A stretch of 64,000 nucleotides of DNA, taken from NCBI GenBank assembly GCA_046331705.1, contig JAXLQJ010000005.1, forward strand, positions 62,001-126,000, in the 5' to 3' direction. This document shows, piece after piece, positions 9,388 through 18,703 of the stretch. Origin of the DNA: JADJOY01 sp046331705 [NCBI: bacterium] (GTDB lineage: Bacteria; JADJOY01). The first letter of the stretch is position 1; each line of letters opens with the position of its first letter. Under the pieces are notes generated by a model. The model saw only the letters and a program-made list of their open reading frames with translations, ran no database searches and was not told the origin of the DNA. A program made the translations under genes and the position numbers.

Positions 9388-10250
9388 CCCACCGTTCGCG
9401 ATCTCCCCGCGTTGCGCGCGCTCGCCAAGTTCTCCTCGCCTTCACGGCGTTCGCGCTGAGCACGAGCGCGGCCATCCCCACCCGCGCTGGCGAAACCATC
9501 CCCGAGGCGGACGTGCCGCCCGAGCTCAAGGTCTTCGACAATCCGAAGCCGCTGCTGCCGATCCCGGACGCCCAGGACATCCAGCTCAGCGAGTCGGAAT
9601 GGGCCGCCGTGCAGCGCGGCGAGATCGTCGTGCAGATCGTCGAGTACAGCAAGGAAGACCGCATGGCGCGCGGCATCGGCTACATGAAGAACCACCCGGT
9701 CTCGATCTTCGACGTGGCCACCGACTCGGTCATCGCGGTGCAGAACTTCCCGGAGATCACGGGGGTCTGCATCATGCGCGCCGAGCCCCGCGGGAAGATC
9801 TTCTACATGACCGTGAAGCCGGCGTTCCTGCTGCCGACCTACGAGTTCACCTCCATCGCGGAATACGCCGACCCACCCACCGGTCAGACGTTCCACCAGA
9901 TCAAAGGCGACTTCCAGCGCAACGAAGGCGTTCACGCGTACCTGTGGGATCCCGAGCGCAAGGAAACGCTGGGCGTGTTCCAGTTCGCCTTCGGGCTCAA
10001 AGGGATCTTGAGCATCCTCCCCGAGAGCCTCCTCCTGAACCTCGCCAAACGCTCGCTTCCCGACGCGATTCGCAAGATGGACGCGATCGCCACGCGCATC
10101 CAGCAAGAAGAGCCGGCGCGCGCGCAGAAGGTGAACGAGACGTGGGCTGCGCTCAAGCCGCGTCTCGAGTCCGGCGAGTTGCCGGGGCGGATCTGGCACG
10201 GCCCGCCGGCGGCCGCGGTGGCGAGCGCCGGCCACGACGCCGCGCCATGA
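9384..10250 (+). CDS. Exported SRPBCC/START-like protein, paralogue 2
   Basis: 288 aa and clearly homologous along its length to the preceding gene: LLPIPDAQDIQLSESEWAAV, RGEIVVQIVEYSKEDRMARGIGYMKNHPV, KGDFQRNEGVHAYLWDPERKETLGVF and KGILSILPESLLLNLAKRSLPDAIRKM each have a counterpart. This is a tandem duplication that has since diverged. A signal peptide (RQVLLAFTAFALSTSAAIPTRA) predicts export. The GTG start at 9384 overlaps the upstream TGA and has AGGAG eight bases ahead, so start and coupling are well supported. The conserved block with GDF(D/Q)RNEG probably lines the core of the shared domain. Function unknown; a hydrophobic-ligand carrier is one possibility. Confidence 0.65.
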   Translation: MTHRSRSPRVARARQVLLAFTAFALSTSAAIPTRAGETIPEADVPPELKVFDNPKPLLPIPDAQDIQLSESEWAAVQRGEIVVQIVEYSKEDRMARGIGYMKNHPVSIFDVATDSVIAVQNFPEITGVCIMRAEPRGKIFYMTVKPAFLLPTYEFTSIAEYADPPTGQTFHQIKGDFQRNEGVHAYLWDPERKETLGVFQFAFGLKGILSILPESLLLNLAKRSLPDAIRKMDAIATRIQQEEPARAQKVNETWAALKPRLESGELPGRIWHGPPAAAVASAGHDAAP

Positions 10251-10272
10251 GCCGCGGCGCGGCGAGCCCGCC

Positions 10273-13074
10273 GTGTCGCCGTGGCCCGTCGCGAACGGCG
10301 CTCGTCGCGCCCCCGTGACCGACTCGCCGCTCCTGGTCGCGGGTCCGGCGCGCGCACGGCTGCCGTCGCCGGCCGAGCTCCGTGCATGGGGCGAGCTCAC
10401 GGCGCTGGCGTTGCTGGTGAGCTTGGCGCTCTGGCTCGGATTCGGGCGCTGGATCGGCACGCCGGCCACGCCGATGCCCTCGGTGGTGTTCGTGACGGCG
10501 AGCGCGCGGCTGCTCCCCGGGCTGGTGACGGCGAACCTGGTCGTGCTCGGCTGGCTCGCGCGACGCGCTCGCGACGTCCCCGCGCAGTCGGCCGCCGCAC
10601 CGATCCTCGCGCTGCGCGGCTCGCTCCGCCCGCTCTGGCTCGTGGCGACGACGCTGGTGCCGTACGCGCGCTTGCTCGTCGAGCACGCGCCGGTCCTGGG
10701 ACCGCTCTGCCACTTCACGTACGACCTCCGGCTCTGGATCGGCGCGACGGCGATCGGGTGGTGCCTCGCACGCGGGTGGCACATCACGGGTCCGAGCGAT
10801 CTCGCGGACCGGATCGATCGCGCATTCGAGCGCATCCCGTCGTGGATCCCCAGACCACGCCTGGCCTGGATCGTCTTCGCGGTGACGCTGCTCGGGATCG
10901 CGGCGGGATCGCAGCTCACTCGCTTCCAGGGGCTCGTCGCCGGCGACGAGCCCAAGTACATCCGCTTCTGCGAGGTGCTGCTGCAGACGCAAGGCTTCGA
11001 CGTCGAGAAGGTTCGCCTCTACGGTCGGATGGGCTTCGGCGACGTGAGCTGGCTCGGCTTTCCCCGAGCGCTCGCGTCCACGATCGGCGACGAAGTGCCG
11101 GCGATGCTCCGCGATCTGGGCGCGATCCTGCGCGGAGCGGCGCCGCCGACGTTCAACCGCGCGACCCACCACGACGGCTGGTTCATCCGCGGCAAGGACG
11201 GCGGGACCTATCAAGTCCACCTGCCGGGGTTCTCGTTCTTGTTGCTCGTCCCCTACGCGATCGACCGCTTGTGGCTTTCCGAGTTCGGTGGAATCGAGCT
11301 GGGCGTTCCCAACTCGCTCTACGTGACCAGCACCGCCGTCGCGCTGCTGTTCGCCTGCTGGGTGACGGCGCTCTACCGGTTGCTACGCGACACCACCCGC
11401 ATGCCGCGCCTCTCGGCGGCCGTGGCACTCGCCACGGGGCTCACGATCCCGCTCTTTCCGTTCCACGGTCAGTACTACCCGGAGGTCGCGGCCGGGCTGG
11501 TGCTGATGGTGCTGGTTCGCCGCCTGGAGCTCGGAACACCCGCCACGCTCGGCAGCGCCGCGTGGCTGGGACTGCTCGCCGGCTACCTGCCGTGGCTGCA
11601 CAATCGATTTGCGCTGCCGAGCCTGTTCCTGGTCGGCTGGTTCGTCGTGCGCCACCCGCGCGGCGTTGGCGTGCTGATGGCGTTTCTGGGCACCTACGCC
11701 ACGTCGTTGGCGCTGCAAGCGCTCTACTACTACCGCATCACCGGCAGCATCCTGCCCACCTCGATGTGGGCCGTGATCCCGGGTCACGAGCCGCTCGAAC
11801 CGGCCGGCATTCCGAAGGCGGTCATCGGGCTGCTCTTCGATCGCACCTTCGGGATCCTCGCCTATTCCCCGATCTACGCGTTGCTTCCCACAGCAGCCGT
11901 GCTCGCATGGCGCGCCAACCGCGGCCGGGTGCTGCGCATCGCGGCGCTCGCGACGCTCCTGATCGTGCAGGCGACGGCCCACTTCGACTGGTGGGGAGGC
12001 GGCTCGACGCCGGCGCGGCTGATCGTCACGGCGGTGCCCTTCGCCGCGCTGGGATTCTTCGAGCTGGCGCGCGCAGCGCGCGCGCACCGAGCTGTCGCCT
12101 GGCTCGTCGGCGTGCTGCTGGTCGTGTCGCTCGACGATGCGCTCGCCTACTCGCGGAGCTATTCGCGCCTCGAGCACGGGATGCACGCGCAGAGCGCGTT
12201 CGGGTATCGGCCGGTTCTCTCGTTTCCGCGCTTGGTGCTGCCGCCCGCCGACGCGGGCGTGCGCACGGCGCCGCTCGTCGGCTACTGGCTCGGCCTGATC
12301 GTCGCGGTCAACGCATTCGCGCTCGTCGCCCTGTCGCGCCCGGCGGCGGGAGCGCACGGATCACCCGCGAGTCCAGCGGCGGGCGCGCGCCGCTCTTCGG
12401 CGTTCGGCGTCGCCGCGCCGCTGGTCGCGCTGGTGGGCGTGAGCGCGGTCTACACGCTCCCCGCCGGGCTGGGTGGCGAAACCTGGTCGGCGGGCTTGCT
12501 CCCGGACGCGACACACATGCGCGTCGCGCTTCTCGACGCCATCGTGCGCCATCCCTTCGGCTGGGTGGTGGGCGCCGGTCACGGCGCGATCGATCCGGTT
12601 CCGCTGCGAAGCGAAGCGCTGACGGTGACCTACGGATTGACCGGCGAGCCGTCGATCGAGCCGTTGAAGGGCCTCGTCGTCGACGACGATGCGCCAGGCG
12701 CCGGCAGCCGCGAGCGCGCCGAGCCGCGTCCGGCCTTGCGCGTCCCCGCCGAGGTTCCGGCCAACACCCGAATCGCCCGCCTCGACCTCGGCCCCACGGT
12801 CGGCGGGCCGCATTCGCTGGAGATCCACCTACGCCTCGCGGGCGGGCTTCGCGAGCACGGCGACGACGACATCCTCGAGGTACGCGTGCTCGACGACCGC
12901 GCCCACACGGAGATCGCGCGACGCGTGGTGAAGACCAGCGAGCTCGGCAAGCGGCGCTATCGTGCCGTCCGCCTCGACTTCGACCTGCCCCACGAGACCG
13001 CGGCGGTGGTGCGCCTGACCAAGCTCGGCACCAGCGAGATCTGGCTCGAGAAGCTCACGCTGCGGCACGGATGA
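10273..13074 (+). CDS. Membrane GT-C-type glycosyltransferase / ArnT-like protein
   Basis: 933 aa (GTG 10273; GTG 10315 is an equally possible start, neither with a strong Shine-Dalgarno). About 14 hydrophobic helices fill residues 40-700, followed by a soluble C-terminal domain of about 200 residues that ends in a beta-rich segment. After the fifth or sixth helix comes GDEPKYIRFCEVLL, with the acidic pair Asp225-Glu226 in the position where GT-C enzymes (PMT/ArnT/GT87) keep their catalytic acidic loop. Such enzymes use polyprenyl-phosphate sugars on the periplasmic side. It points toward the polysaccharide locus and converges on its last gene, so a role in decorating that polymer is plausible but not shown. 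Confidence 0.6.
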   Translation: MSPWPVANGARRAPVTDSPLLVAGPARARLPSPAELRAWGELTALALLVSLALWLGFGRWIGTPATPMPSVVFVTASARLLPGLVTANLVVLGWLARRARDVPAQSAAAPILALRGSLRPLWLVATTLVPYARLLVEHAPVLGPLCHFTYDLRLWIGATAIGWCLARGWHITGPSDLADRIDRAFERIPSWIPRPRLAWIVFAVTLLGIAAGSQLTRFQGLVAGDEPKYIRFCEVLLQTQGFDVEKVRLYGRMGFGDVSWLGFPRALASTIGDEVPAMLRDLGAILRGAAPPTFNRATHHDGWFIRGKDGGTYQVHLPGFSFLLLVPYAIDRLWLSEFGGIELGVPNSLYVTSTAVALLFACWVTALYRLLRDTTRMPRLSAAVALATGLTIPLFPFHGQYYPEVAAGLVLMVLVRRLELGTPATLGSAAWLGLLAGYLPWLHNRFALPSLFLVGWFVVRHPRGVGVLMAFLGTYATSLALQALYYYRITGSILPTSMWAVIPGHEPLEPAGIPKAVIGLLFDRTFGILAYSPIYALLPTAAVLAWRANRGRVLRIAALATLLIVQATAHFDWWGGGSTPARLIVTAVPFAALGFFELARAARAHRAVAWLVGVLLVVSLDDALAYSRSYSRLEHGMHAQSAFGYRPVLSFPRLVLPPADAGVRTAPLVGYWLGLIVAVNAFALVALSRPAAGAHGSPASPAAGARRSSAFGVAAPLVALVGVSAVYTLPAGLGGETWSAGLLPDATHMRVALLDAIVRHPFGWVVGAGHGAIDPVPLRSEALTVTYGLTGEPSIEPLKGLVVDDDAPGAGSRERAEPRPALRVPAEVPANTRIARLDLGPTVGGPHSLEIHLRLAGGLREHGDDDILEVRVLDDRAHTEIARRVVKTSELGKRRYRAVRLDFDLPHETAAVVRLTKLGTSEIWLEKLTLRHG

Positions 13075-13153
13075 GCGCCGTTCGCGAACCGAGCGGACGC
13101 GCCCGCGGCGTGGCCCACGTCGGTCGCGGCAGACGACGGAGGCGGTTTCAGGC

Positions 13154-16012
13154 TCAGCTCGCGCCGTCCGTCGCTTCGCCGCGCGCGAGCCGCTCCGTGC
13201 GTTCCAACGCGGCCACCACCCAACCGTCCCCCGGACGCCGGCGCAAGACCTCCCGGTAGGCGGCGGCAGCCTGACGGTACTCGCGACGCTTCTCGCGCAC
13301 CTCCGCGACGCGCGCCCACACCGCCGGCGTGCCGCTGCCGAGATCGATGGCGCGTTCGAAGGCCGTGAGCGCCTCGCCGTAGCGCTGCTGGGAGCGCAAC
13401 GCCTCGGCCAGCGCGAGCTGCGCGTCCGCGCTCGACGGCGCCCATTCGGCAGCGGTCCGAAACGCCTCGCTCGCTGCGTGCACGTCGCCGCGCAAGCTGG
13501 CGATGCGTCCGCGGGCGAGGGCGATTCGCGCATCGCGTCCTGCTCGATCCGCCGCGCGCGCCAGCCTGCGCTCGGCTCGCTCGAAGTCTCCGAGCGGCGC
13601 GTCGACCTCGCAAGCGAGCTCGATCTGAGTGGCGACGTCGGCGGCACCTGCCCGCTCCAGCAAGCGTCGCTCCTCCGCGTCCGCTCGCCCGAGCTCCCCG
13701 CTGCGCCGGAAGGCGCGCACCGCCGCCAGCGACCAGCGGCGCGGCGCACCGTCCCGCGCCGCCAGCATCGCCAACACCTCGCCCTCGCGCGCGTGCTCGC
13801 CGCGGCTCTCGAGCAAGCGCGCCAGCGCGTCGCCAGCGAGCTCTGGATCGCCTCCTTCGGACATCGCTCGCGAGAGCCCCGACTCGACGGCGTCCACGAG
13901 ACGCGAGCCCAGCCCACGAGCTCCGTTCGCCGCGAGGTAAGCGTGAGCCTCGAGGCTCGGGCTCGAGCGCAGCGCGCGCGTCACGTGACCGAGCGCCGCG
14001 TCCTCGTTGCCGCGCGCGAGCTCGAGCATCGCGAGCTGATCCTGGTAGAGCGACGACCACGGCGCGAATGCCGCCGCTCGCTCGAGCGCACGGGCCGCCT
14101 CTTCGGGATCCGACGACGTGATGGCCAAGCCGTGATGCGCAGCCGCCCGCAACGGGCTGAGCCGGATGGCGCGGCGAAACCGCTCCGCCGCCTCCTCGCG
14201 ATCGTGCGCACCGAGCTGGCCCGCGCCGCCCACCGCCGCCAGCAACGCGCGCCCCTCGCCGAGCTCGCGCTCCGCGGATCGCGGGGCCACGCGCCAGCGC
14301 GCGAGCCTTGGCTCGAAGTCGGCGACGGAGACGCACAGGCTCCACGCCACCGCCAGCGCGCCCGCTCCGCCCGCCACGCTCTCGAGACGCGCCGTCCAGC
14401 GGCGATCGGGTGTCGCGACGAGGTCCGCGGAGTCGGCAGCCGACTCCCTCGCTCGCTCGTCGCACCGGCGCCGCGCTCCCGCGCCGACGAGCACGCCGAG
14501 CGCAAGCGCGGTGGCTGGCGCCCTGAGCGGTGAGTCCACGCACGCGTGAACGGCGAACCCCGCGAGACCGGTGAGCAGCACCGTGCGAGCGCGAACCGAA
14601 AGCTCGTGTGGCGCCGCCTCTCGCGCGGGCACCACGATGGCGCGCACCACGGTCGCCACACCGCCGATCAGCAAGACCGCCCCCGGGATCCCCGCCTCCG
14701 CGATCGCCTCCAGCGCATCGCTGTGCGCGTGATGCCACACCAGCGCGTGGACCGGCGGCGCGACGAAGAGCGGATGGAGCACGGCCCAGGCGCCGAGCCC
14801 CACTCCGAGGGGCAAGGCGTCGATCATCGCGATCGACTGTCGCCACACGGCGACGCGCGCGGCCCACGAGCCGCGCTGCGCGCCCGGCGTGAGCACCGCC
14901 AGCCAGCGAACGACGACCGCCCGCACGTTCTCCGACAGGAGGCTCACACCCAGCGCCGCGACCACGAGGACGACCAGCACCAGCGGTGCGACGGACTCGC
15001 GACGCCCACGGCCCGCGCCGCCGGGCTTCTCGCCGCGCGCGCTCAGCCAACTGCGCATCCGCGTCGCGGTCACCACGCCGAAGAGCGCCATCAACGCGAA
15101 CGCGGTTCGCGAGCCGCTCGCGATCACGCCGAGCGTGGTGACCATCGTGCCAGCGACACCGAGCGCTCCCAGGCCGTCGCGAGCGCGCGGCGACAGCACG
15201 TGGCTCGAGAACCACGCCTGGGCGATCAGCGTGACGGCGGCCACACCGGCGAGAAACGCGAACGAGGCGAATTGATCCGGATTCACGAACGGTCCGCTGG
15301 CACGGCTGCCGTCGGGGATCGCCATTCCCCATTCCACGGGTCGCACCAGCCACAGGATCCGGCCGTTCCAGGTCGCTTGCTGCAACAGCGCGAGGAGCGA
15401 GACGAGAGTGCCGACGAGCGCGACACAGGCGAGCGCCCGCGTCGCCGGTCGCACGCCGCGCGCGCCGATCCCGCGCTCGCCGAGGGTGCCCGTGGCCGCG
15501 ACGAGCTGCACCACCGCGAGCACGGCGATCAACCAGACGAGGGCATCCGCCGTGTCGCCTGGCGAGAGGCTGAGCGGGTGCGCGAGGTGTGCGGCGCTCA
15601 CGGCCGCCGACGCGTCCCCGAGCGCTTGGCTCAGGATGCGCGCCTTTCCGGGCGACACGCGGGCGAGCGCCGTGAGCGGAAGCGGTACCAGCGTCGCCGC
15701 GACCCACGCCACCCACGCCAGCGACACCACCAGCAGCGCGCGATGCCACGCAACGCCAGGCTCGCCTGCGCGACTCCCTCGGCGCGAGCGCGCCCGCGCC
15801 GTGCCGGCCCCGAGCGCGACGAGCGCCGCGAGCAGCACGGCGATGCCCAACGCCAGCCTCGCGCGCGTCGGCACGCCCCCGAGCAAGAACGGCGCGATCG
15901 CGAGCGTCACGCCGAGGATCCACCCCGACGCCCTCCCCGCCGTCTCGAGGGACGCGCCGAGCTGCGAGCCGCGGCGGCGTGCGCCCCCGCGACTCGACGG
16001 CACCGGGCTCAC
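13154..16012 (-). CDS. O-antigen ligase/Wzy_C-type membrane protein with C-terminal TPR domain
   Basis: 952 aa. The N-terminal 460 residues form about a dozen membrane helices with the ligase/polymerase signature: GPFVNPDQFASF at 240-251, ASGSRTAFAL near 298-307 and PLGVGLGAW with HHAHSDALEAIAEAG at 401-441. The remainder (about 530-950) is alpha-helical with TPR-like repeats such as AEWAPSSADAQLALAEALRS and AFERAIDLGSGTPAVWARVA. Family members join or ligate undecaprenyl-linked glycans in the periplasm. Ligase and polymerase cannot be separated by sequence; a second Wzy-like protein at 24505-25842 makes a ligase or modifying role for this one more likely. The GTG start overlaps the upstream stop (GTGA). 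Confidence 0.8.
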   Translation of the reverse strand: MSPVPSSRGGARRRGSQLGASLETAGRASGWILGVTLAIAPFLLGGVPTRARLALGIAVLLAALVALGAGTARARSRRGSRAGEPGVAWHRALLVVSLAWVAWVAATLVPLPLTALARVSPGKARILSQALGDASAAVSAAHLAHPLSLSPGDTADALVWLIAVLAVVQLVAATGTLGERGIGARGVRPATRALACVALVGTLVSLLALLQQATWNGRILWLVRPVEWGMAIPDGSRASGPFVNPDQFASFAFLAGVAAVTLIAQAWFSSHVLSPRARDGLGALGVAGTMVTTLGVIASGSRTAFALMALFGVVTATRMRSWLSARGEKPGGAGRGRRESVAPLVLVVLVVAALGVSLLSENVRAVVVRWLAVLTPGAQRGSWAARVAVWRQSIAMIDALPLGVGLGAWAVLHPLFVAPPVHALVWHHAHSDALEAIAEAGIPGAVLLIGGVATVVRAIVVPAREAAPHELSVRARTVLLTGLAGFAVHACVDSPLRAPATALALGVLVGAGARRRCDERARESAADSADLVATPDRRWTARLESVAGGAGALAVAWSLCVSVADFEPRLARWRVAPRSAERELGEGRALLAAVGGAGQLGAHDREEAAERFRRAIRLSPLRAAAHHGLAITSSDPEEAARALERAAAFAPWSSLYQDQLAMLELARGNEDAALGHVTRALRSSPSLEAHAYLAANGARGLGSRLVDAVESGLSRAMSEGGDPELAGDALARLLESRGEHAREGEVLAMLAARDGAPRRWSLAAVRAFRRSGELGRADAEERRLLERAGAADVATQIELACEVDAPLGDFERAERRLARAADRAGRDARIALARGRIASLRGDVHAASEAFRTAAEWAPSSADAQLALAEALRSQQRYGEALTAFERAIDLGSGTPAVWARVAEVREKRREYRQAAAAYREVLRRRPGDGWVVAALERTERLARGEATDGAS

Positions 16013-18000
16013 GCGTGCTGCGTCCACGCCGGCTCCTGCGCCGCGGGAGGCTGTGTCGCGGGACGTGGCGCGCGCGACGGGCGGCGCAGCTCCGTGCAAC
16101 CGGCGATCTCCGGCAGCAGCTCGGAGACCAAGCAGCTCTCGGGCAGCCGATCGAGCGCCGCCGTGGACAAGCGCGCTTCCAGGAGCGCGTAGATCTCCTC
16201 GACCGCGAGCGGCAACCGCGCGTCGCTCTCCACGATCATCAGCCCGTCGCCGATCCGCCGCAGCCGGTCGCCGTCCGGGCAATGCAGGCGCTCGTGCATC
16301 TTCTCGCCGCCCCGCAGCCCCAGCTGGCGAATCGGGATCTCGCGATGGGGCTCGAAGCCGGACATGCGGATGAGCTTCTCGGCGAGCGTGCCGATCCGCA
16401 CGGGCTCGCCCATGTCGAGGAGGAAGATCTCCCCGCCCTTGCCGCGCGCCGCCGCCTGCAGCACCAGATGCGCCGCCTCGGCGATCGTGATGAAGTAGCG
16501 CGTCGCCTCGGGATCCGTGACGGTCACCGGCTCATGCCGCTCGATCTGCGCTCGGAAGATCGGCACCACGCTGCCCTGCGAGTCCATCACGTTGCCGAAG
16601 CGCACGCTCACGAACCGGGTGCGAGGCGCGATCCTGTCGAGCTCCTTGAGCGCCAGCTCCGCGAGGCGCTTGGTCAGCCCCATCACCGTGCTCGGGCACA
16701 CCGCCTTGTCGGTCGAGACGTTCACCATGCACTCGACGTCGAGGCTCGCGGCCAGCTTCGCGAGCCGGTAGCTGCCCAGCAGATTCGTGCGCAGCGCCGC
16801 GCGCACGTTGGTCTGCATCAGCGGCACGTGCTTGTAGGCGGCGCAGTGGAAGACGAGCTCCGGACGCACGGCGCCGAGCTCGACCTCCAGCCATTCGGGG
16901 TCCACGATCGAACCCGTGAGCACCTTGAGCGCGAGCGCGGGGAACCGCCCGCGCAGCTCTCGCTCGAGGTAGAAGAGCGGCGTCTCGGCGTGATCGAGCA
17001 ACACCAAGAGCGCCGGCTCGAGCTCCGCGAGCTGGCGCACGATCTCGGAGCCGATCGAGCCCGCCGCTCCCGTCACCACCACGCGTCGACCCTCGACGAG
17101 CTTGCGCGGCAACGCCAAGTCGCGGCGCGCCACCGGCCGACCGATGATGTCGGTGTCCTTCACCTGCCGTGCCTGCTCGAAGAGCACCTGACCGCGCGCC
17201 AGGTCCTTGAGCGTCGGCAGCGTCCGATAACGGGCGTTCGCCTCTTCGCACCGGGCCTGGATGCGCTGTACGTCTGGTGCAGCGGCGCTCGGCACCGCGA
17301 GCACGATCTCTTGGACGGCGAGCTCCTGCACCAGCCGCGGGATCTCGCTGCTGTCGCCGAGCACGCGCAGCCCACGCACCACCGAGTCGCGCTTGGCCGG
17401 ATCGTCGTCGACGAAGCCGACCACCCGGTAGCCGCTGGCCCCATCTCGGCTCAGCTCGTCGACCAGCGCGACACCGTGCCGCCCCGCGCCGACGACGAGA
17501 ATCCGCCGCTGGGCGTGGGAGCCGCGGGCTCGCCACGCGTCCAGGACCTCGAAGAGCTTGCGCGTGATCACGCGAGCGCCGGCGAGTCCCGAGGCGCTGA
17601 GCACCAGATCGAGGAGCGGCACGGTGCGCGGATACCCGTCGAGTCGGAACACGTAGAAGACCACCCACACCGTGCCCACCGACGCGACCAGGCTCGCCTT
17701 CACGATGTCGAAGAGGTCCGACACGCCGGTGAAGCGCCACCACCCCCGATCGACGGCGAACCACCGGAACACCACGAGCTTCCACGCGATCACGAGCGGC
17801 AGCGTGCGCAACGCCGTGCTCAGCTCGCGGCTGGGGATCGAATAGTCGAAGCGCAGCCAGAACGCCGCGAGATACGACGCCGCCACCACCAGCGCGTTCG
17901 CCGTCAGGATCAGCGCGCGGCGGTGACGCCGCAACAGGTCGAGCGACAGCGTCGCTCCGCTCGCGGCGCGGGCGCGCCAGTCAAGCAACCGGGATCTCAT
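16009..18000 (-). CDS. Nucleoside-diphosphate-sugar epimerase/dehydratase, CapD/FlaA1/WbpM-like membrane protein
   Basis: 663 aa: four N-terminal membrane helices (about 30-140), a CoA-binding-like Rossmann domain starting RILVVGAGRHGVALV (166-180), and a second Rossmann domain with TGAAGSIGSE (310-319), STDKAVCPSTVMGLTK (429-444) and VRFGNVMDSQGSVVP. This is the long membrane-bound form of the UDP-GlcNAc 4,6-dehydratase/5-epimerase family, which makes 4-keto-6-deoxy sugars. With the DegT aminotransferase two genes upstream it could build a 4-amino-6-deoxy sugar such as N-acetylbacillosamine or an N-acetylfucosamine derivative (inference). It overlaps the sugar-transferase gene by 20 bases and the ligase gene by four. 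Confidence 0.9.
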   Translation of the reverse strand: MRSRLLDWRARAASGATLSLDLLRRHRRALILTANALVVAASYLAAFWLRFDYSIPSRELSTALRTLPLVIAWKLVVFRWFAVDRGWWRFTGVSDLFDIVKASLVASVGTVWVVFYVFRLDGYPRTVPLLDLVLSASGLAGARVITRKLFEVLDAWRARGSHAQRRILVVGAGRHGVALVDELSRDGASGYRVVGFVDDDPAKRDSVVRGLRVLGDSSEIPRLVQELAVQEIVLAVPSAAAPDVQRIQARCEEANARYRTLPTLKDLARGQVLFEQARQVKDTDIIGRPVARRDLALPRKLVEGRRVVVTGAAGSIGSEIVRQLAELEPALLVLLDHAETPLFYLERELRGRFPALALKVLTGSIVDPEWLEVELGAVRPELVFHCAAYKHVPLMQTNVRAALRTNLLGSYRLAKLAASLDVECMVNVSTDKAVCPSTVMGLTKRLAELALKELDRIAPRTRFVSVRFGNVMDSQGSVVPIFRAQIERHEPVTVTDPEATRYFITIAEAAHLVLQAAARGKGGEIFLLDMGEPVRIGTLAEKLIRMSGFEPHREIPIRQLGLRGGEKMHERLHCPDGDRLRRIGDGLMIVESDARLPLAVEEIYALLEARLSTAALDRLPESCLVSELLPEIAGCTELRRPSRAPRPATQPPAAQEPAWTQHA

Positions 18001-18703
18001 GACTCGAACCTCCGTGGCCGGGGTCGGCCACCGCCGGCCACGCAGCGGGCGTCGCGAGCCGCGGCACCAGCACGGCGGCGGCCGTGCGGGCCAACACCTC
18101 GAGATCGCGAGCGGCGGTGCGCCGCGACTGGTACGCGAGGTAGCCCGCGAGCTTTCGCGGCAGCCAGACCTCTCGATAGAAGCGCTCTCGATCGCCGCCC
18201 ACGCGCTCGAGGATCCGCTCCTCGTCGCGCAGCGCGATCGTCACCGGATCGGTCAAGCCGGGGCGCACGCTCAGCACCCGCCGCCAGCGCGCGTCGCTCG
18301 GCACGACGAAGTCGGGGACCTCGGGACGCGGTCCCACCAGGCTCAGATCGCCCTTCACGACGTTCCACAAGCTCGGCAGCTCGTCGACCTTGAGGCGCCG
18401 CAGCACCCGACCCACCGCGGTGATGCGCGCATCGTCCGCGGCGGTGACGGCGAGCCCCGCGCGCGGACGCATGGTGCGCAGCTTGAAGAACACGAAGCTC
18501 CGACCGTGCTGACCCACGCGGATCTGACGGAAGAGCACGGGAAAGCCCGAGTCGATCGCGACGGCGAGCGCGGCGACGCCGAGCACGGGCAGCACCGCGA
18601 GGAGGCCCGCCAGCGCGAGCGGCACCTCCACGAGGCGCGGCAGTCCCGCCCGTGCCGGCGCACCCGCGTTCGCGGGCTCGGCGAGACTCGCCTCAGCGCG
18701 CAT
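17981..18703 (-). CDS. Polyprenyl-phosphate glycosyl-1-phosphate transferase (PglC/WcaJ-type)
   Basis: Initiates repeat-unit assembly by moving a sugar phosphate from a nucleotide sugar to undecaprenyl phosphate at the inner membrane. 240 aa, the minimal catalytic form: one re-entrant hydrophobic helix (about 25-50) followed by FRQIRVGQHG, FFKLRTM, KVDELPSLWNVVKGDLSLVG and PRPE, all diagnostic of the bacterial sugar transferase family. The long N-terminal membrane domain of WcaJ is absent. That fits a partner CapD-like protein with its own membrane domain immediately downstream. Overlaps of 11 and 20 bases with its neighbours indicate one operon. Confidence 0.92.
   Translation of the reverse strand: MRAEASLAEPANAGAPARAGLPRLVEVPLALAGLLAVLPVLGVAALAVAIDSGFPVLFRQIRVGQHGRSFVFFKLRTMRPRAGLAVTAADDARITAVGRVLRRLKVDELPSLWNVVKGDLSLVGPRPEVPDFVVPSDARWRRVLSVRPGLTDPVTIALRDEERILERVGGDRERFYREVWLPRKLAGYLAYQSRRTAARDLEVLARTAAAVLVPRLATPAAWPAVADPGHGGSSHEIPVA

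Noticed and set aside
18001-18030. GACTCGAACC resembling the reverse complement of a tRNA T-arm
   Set aside because: No acceptor, D or anticodon stems around it, and it is inside the sugar-transferase coding sequence.
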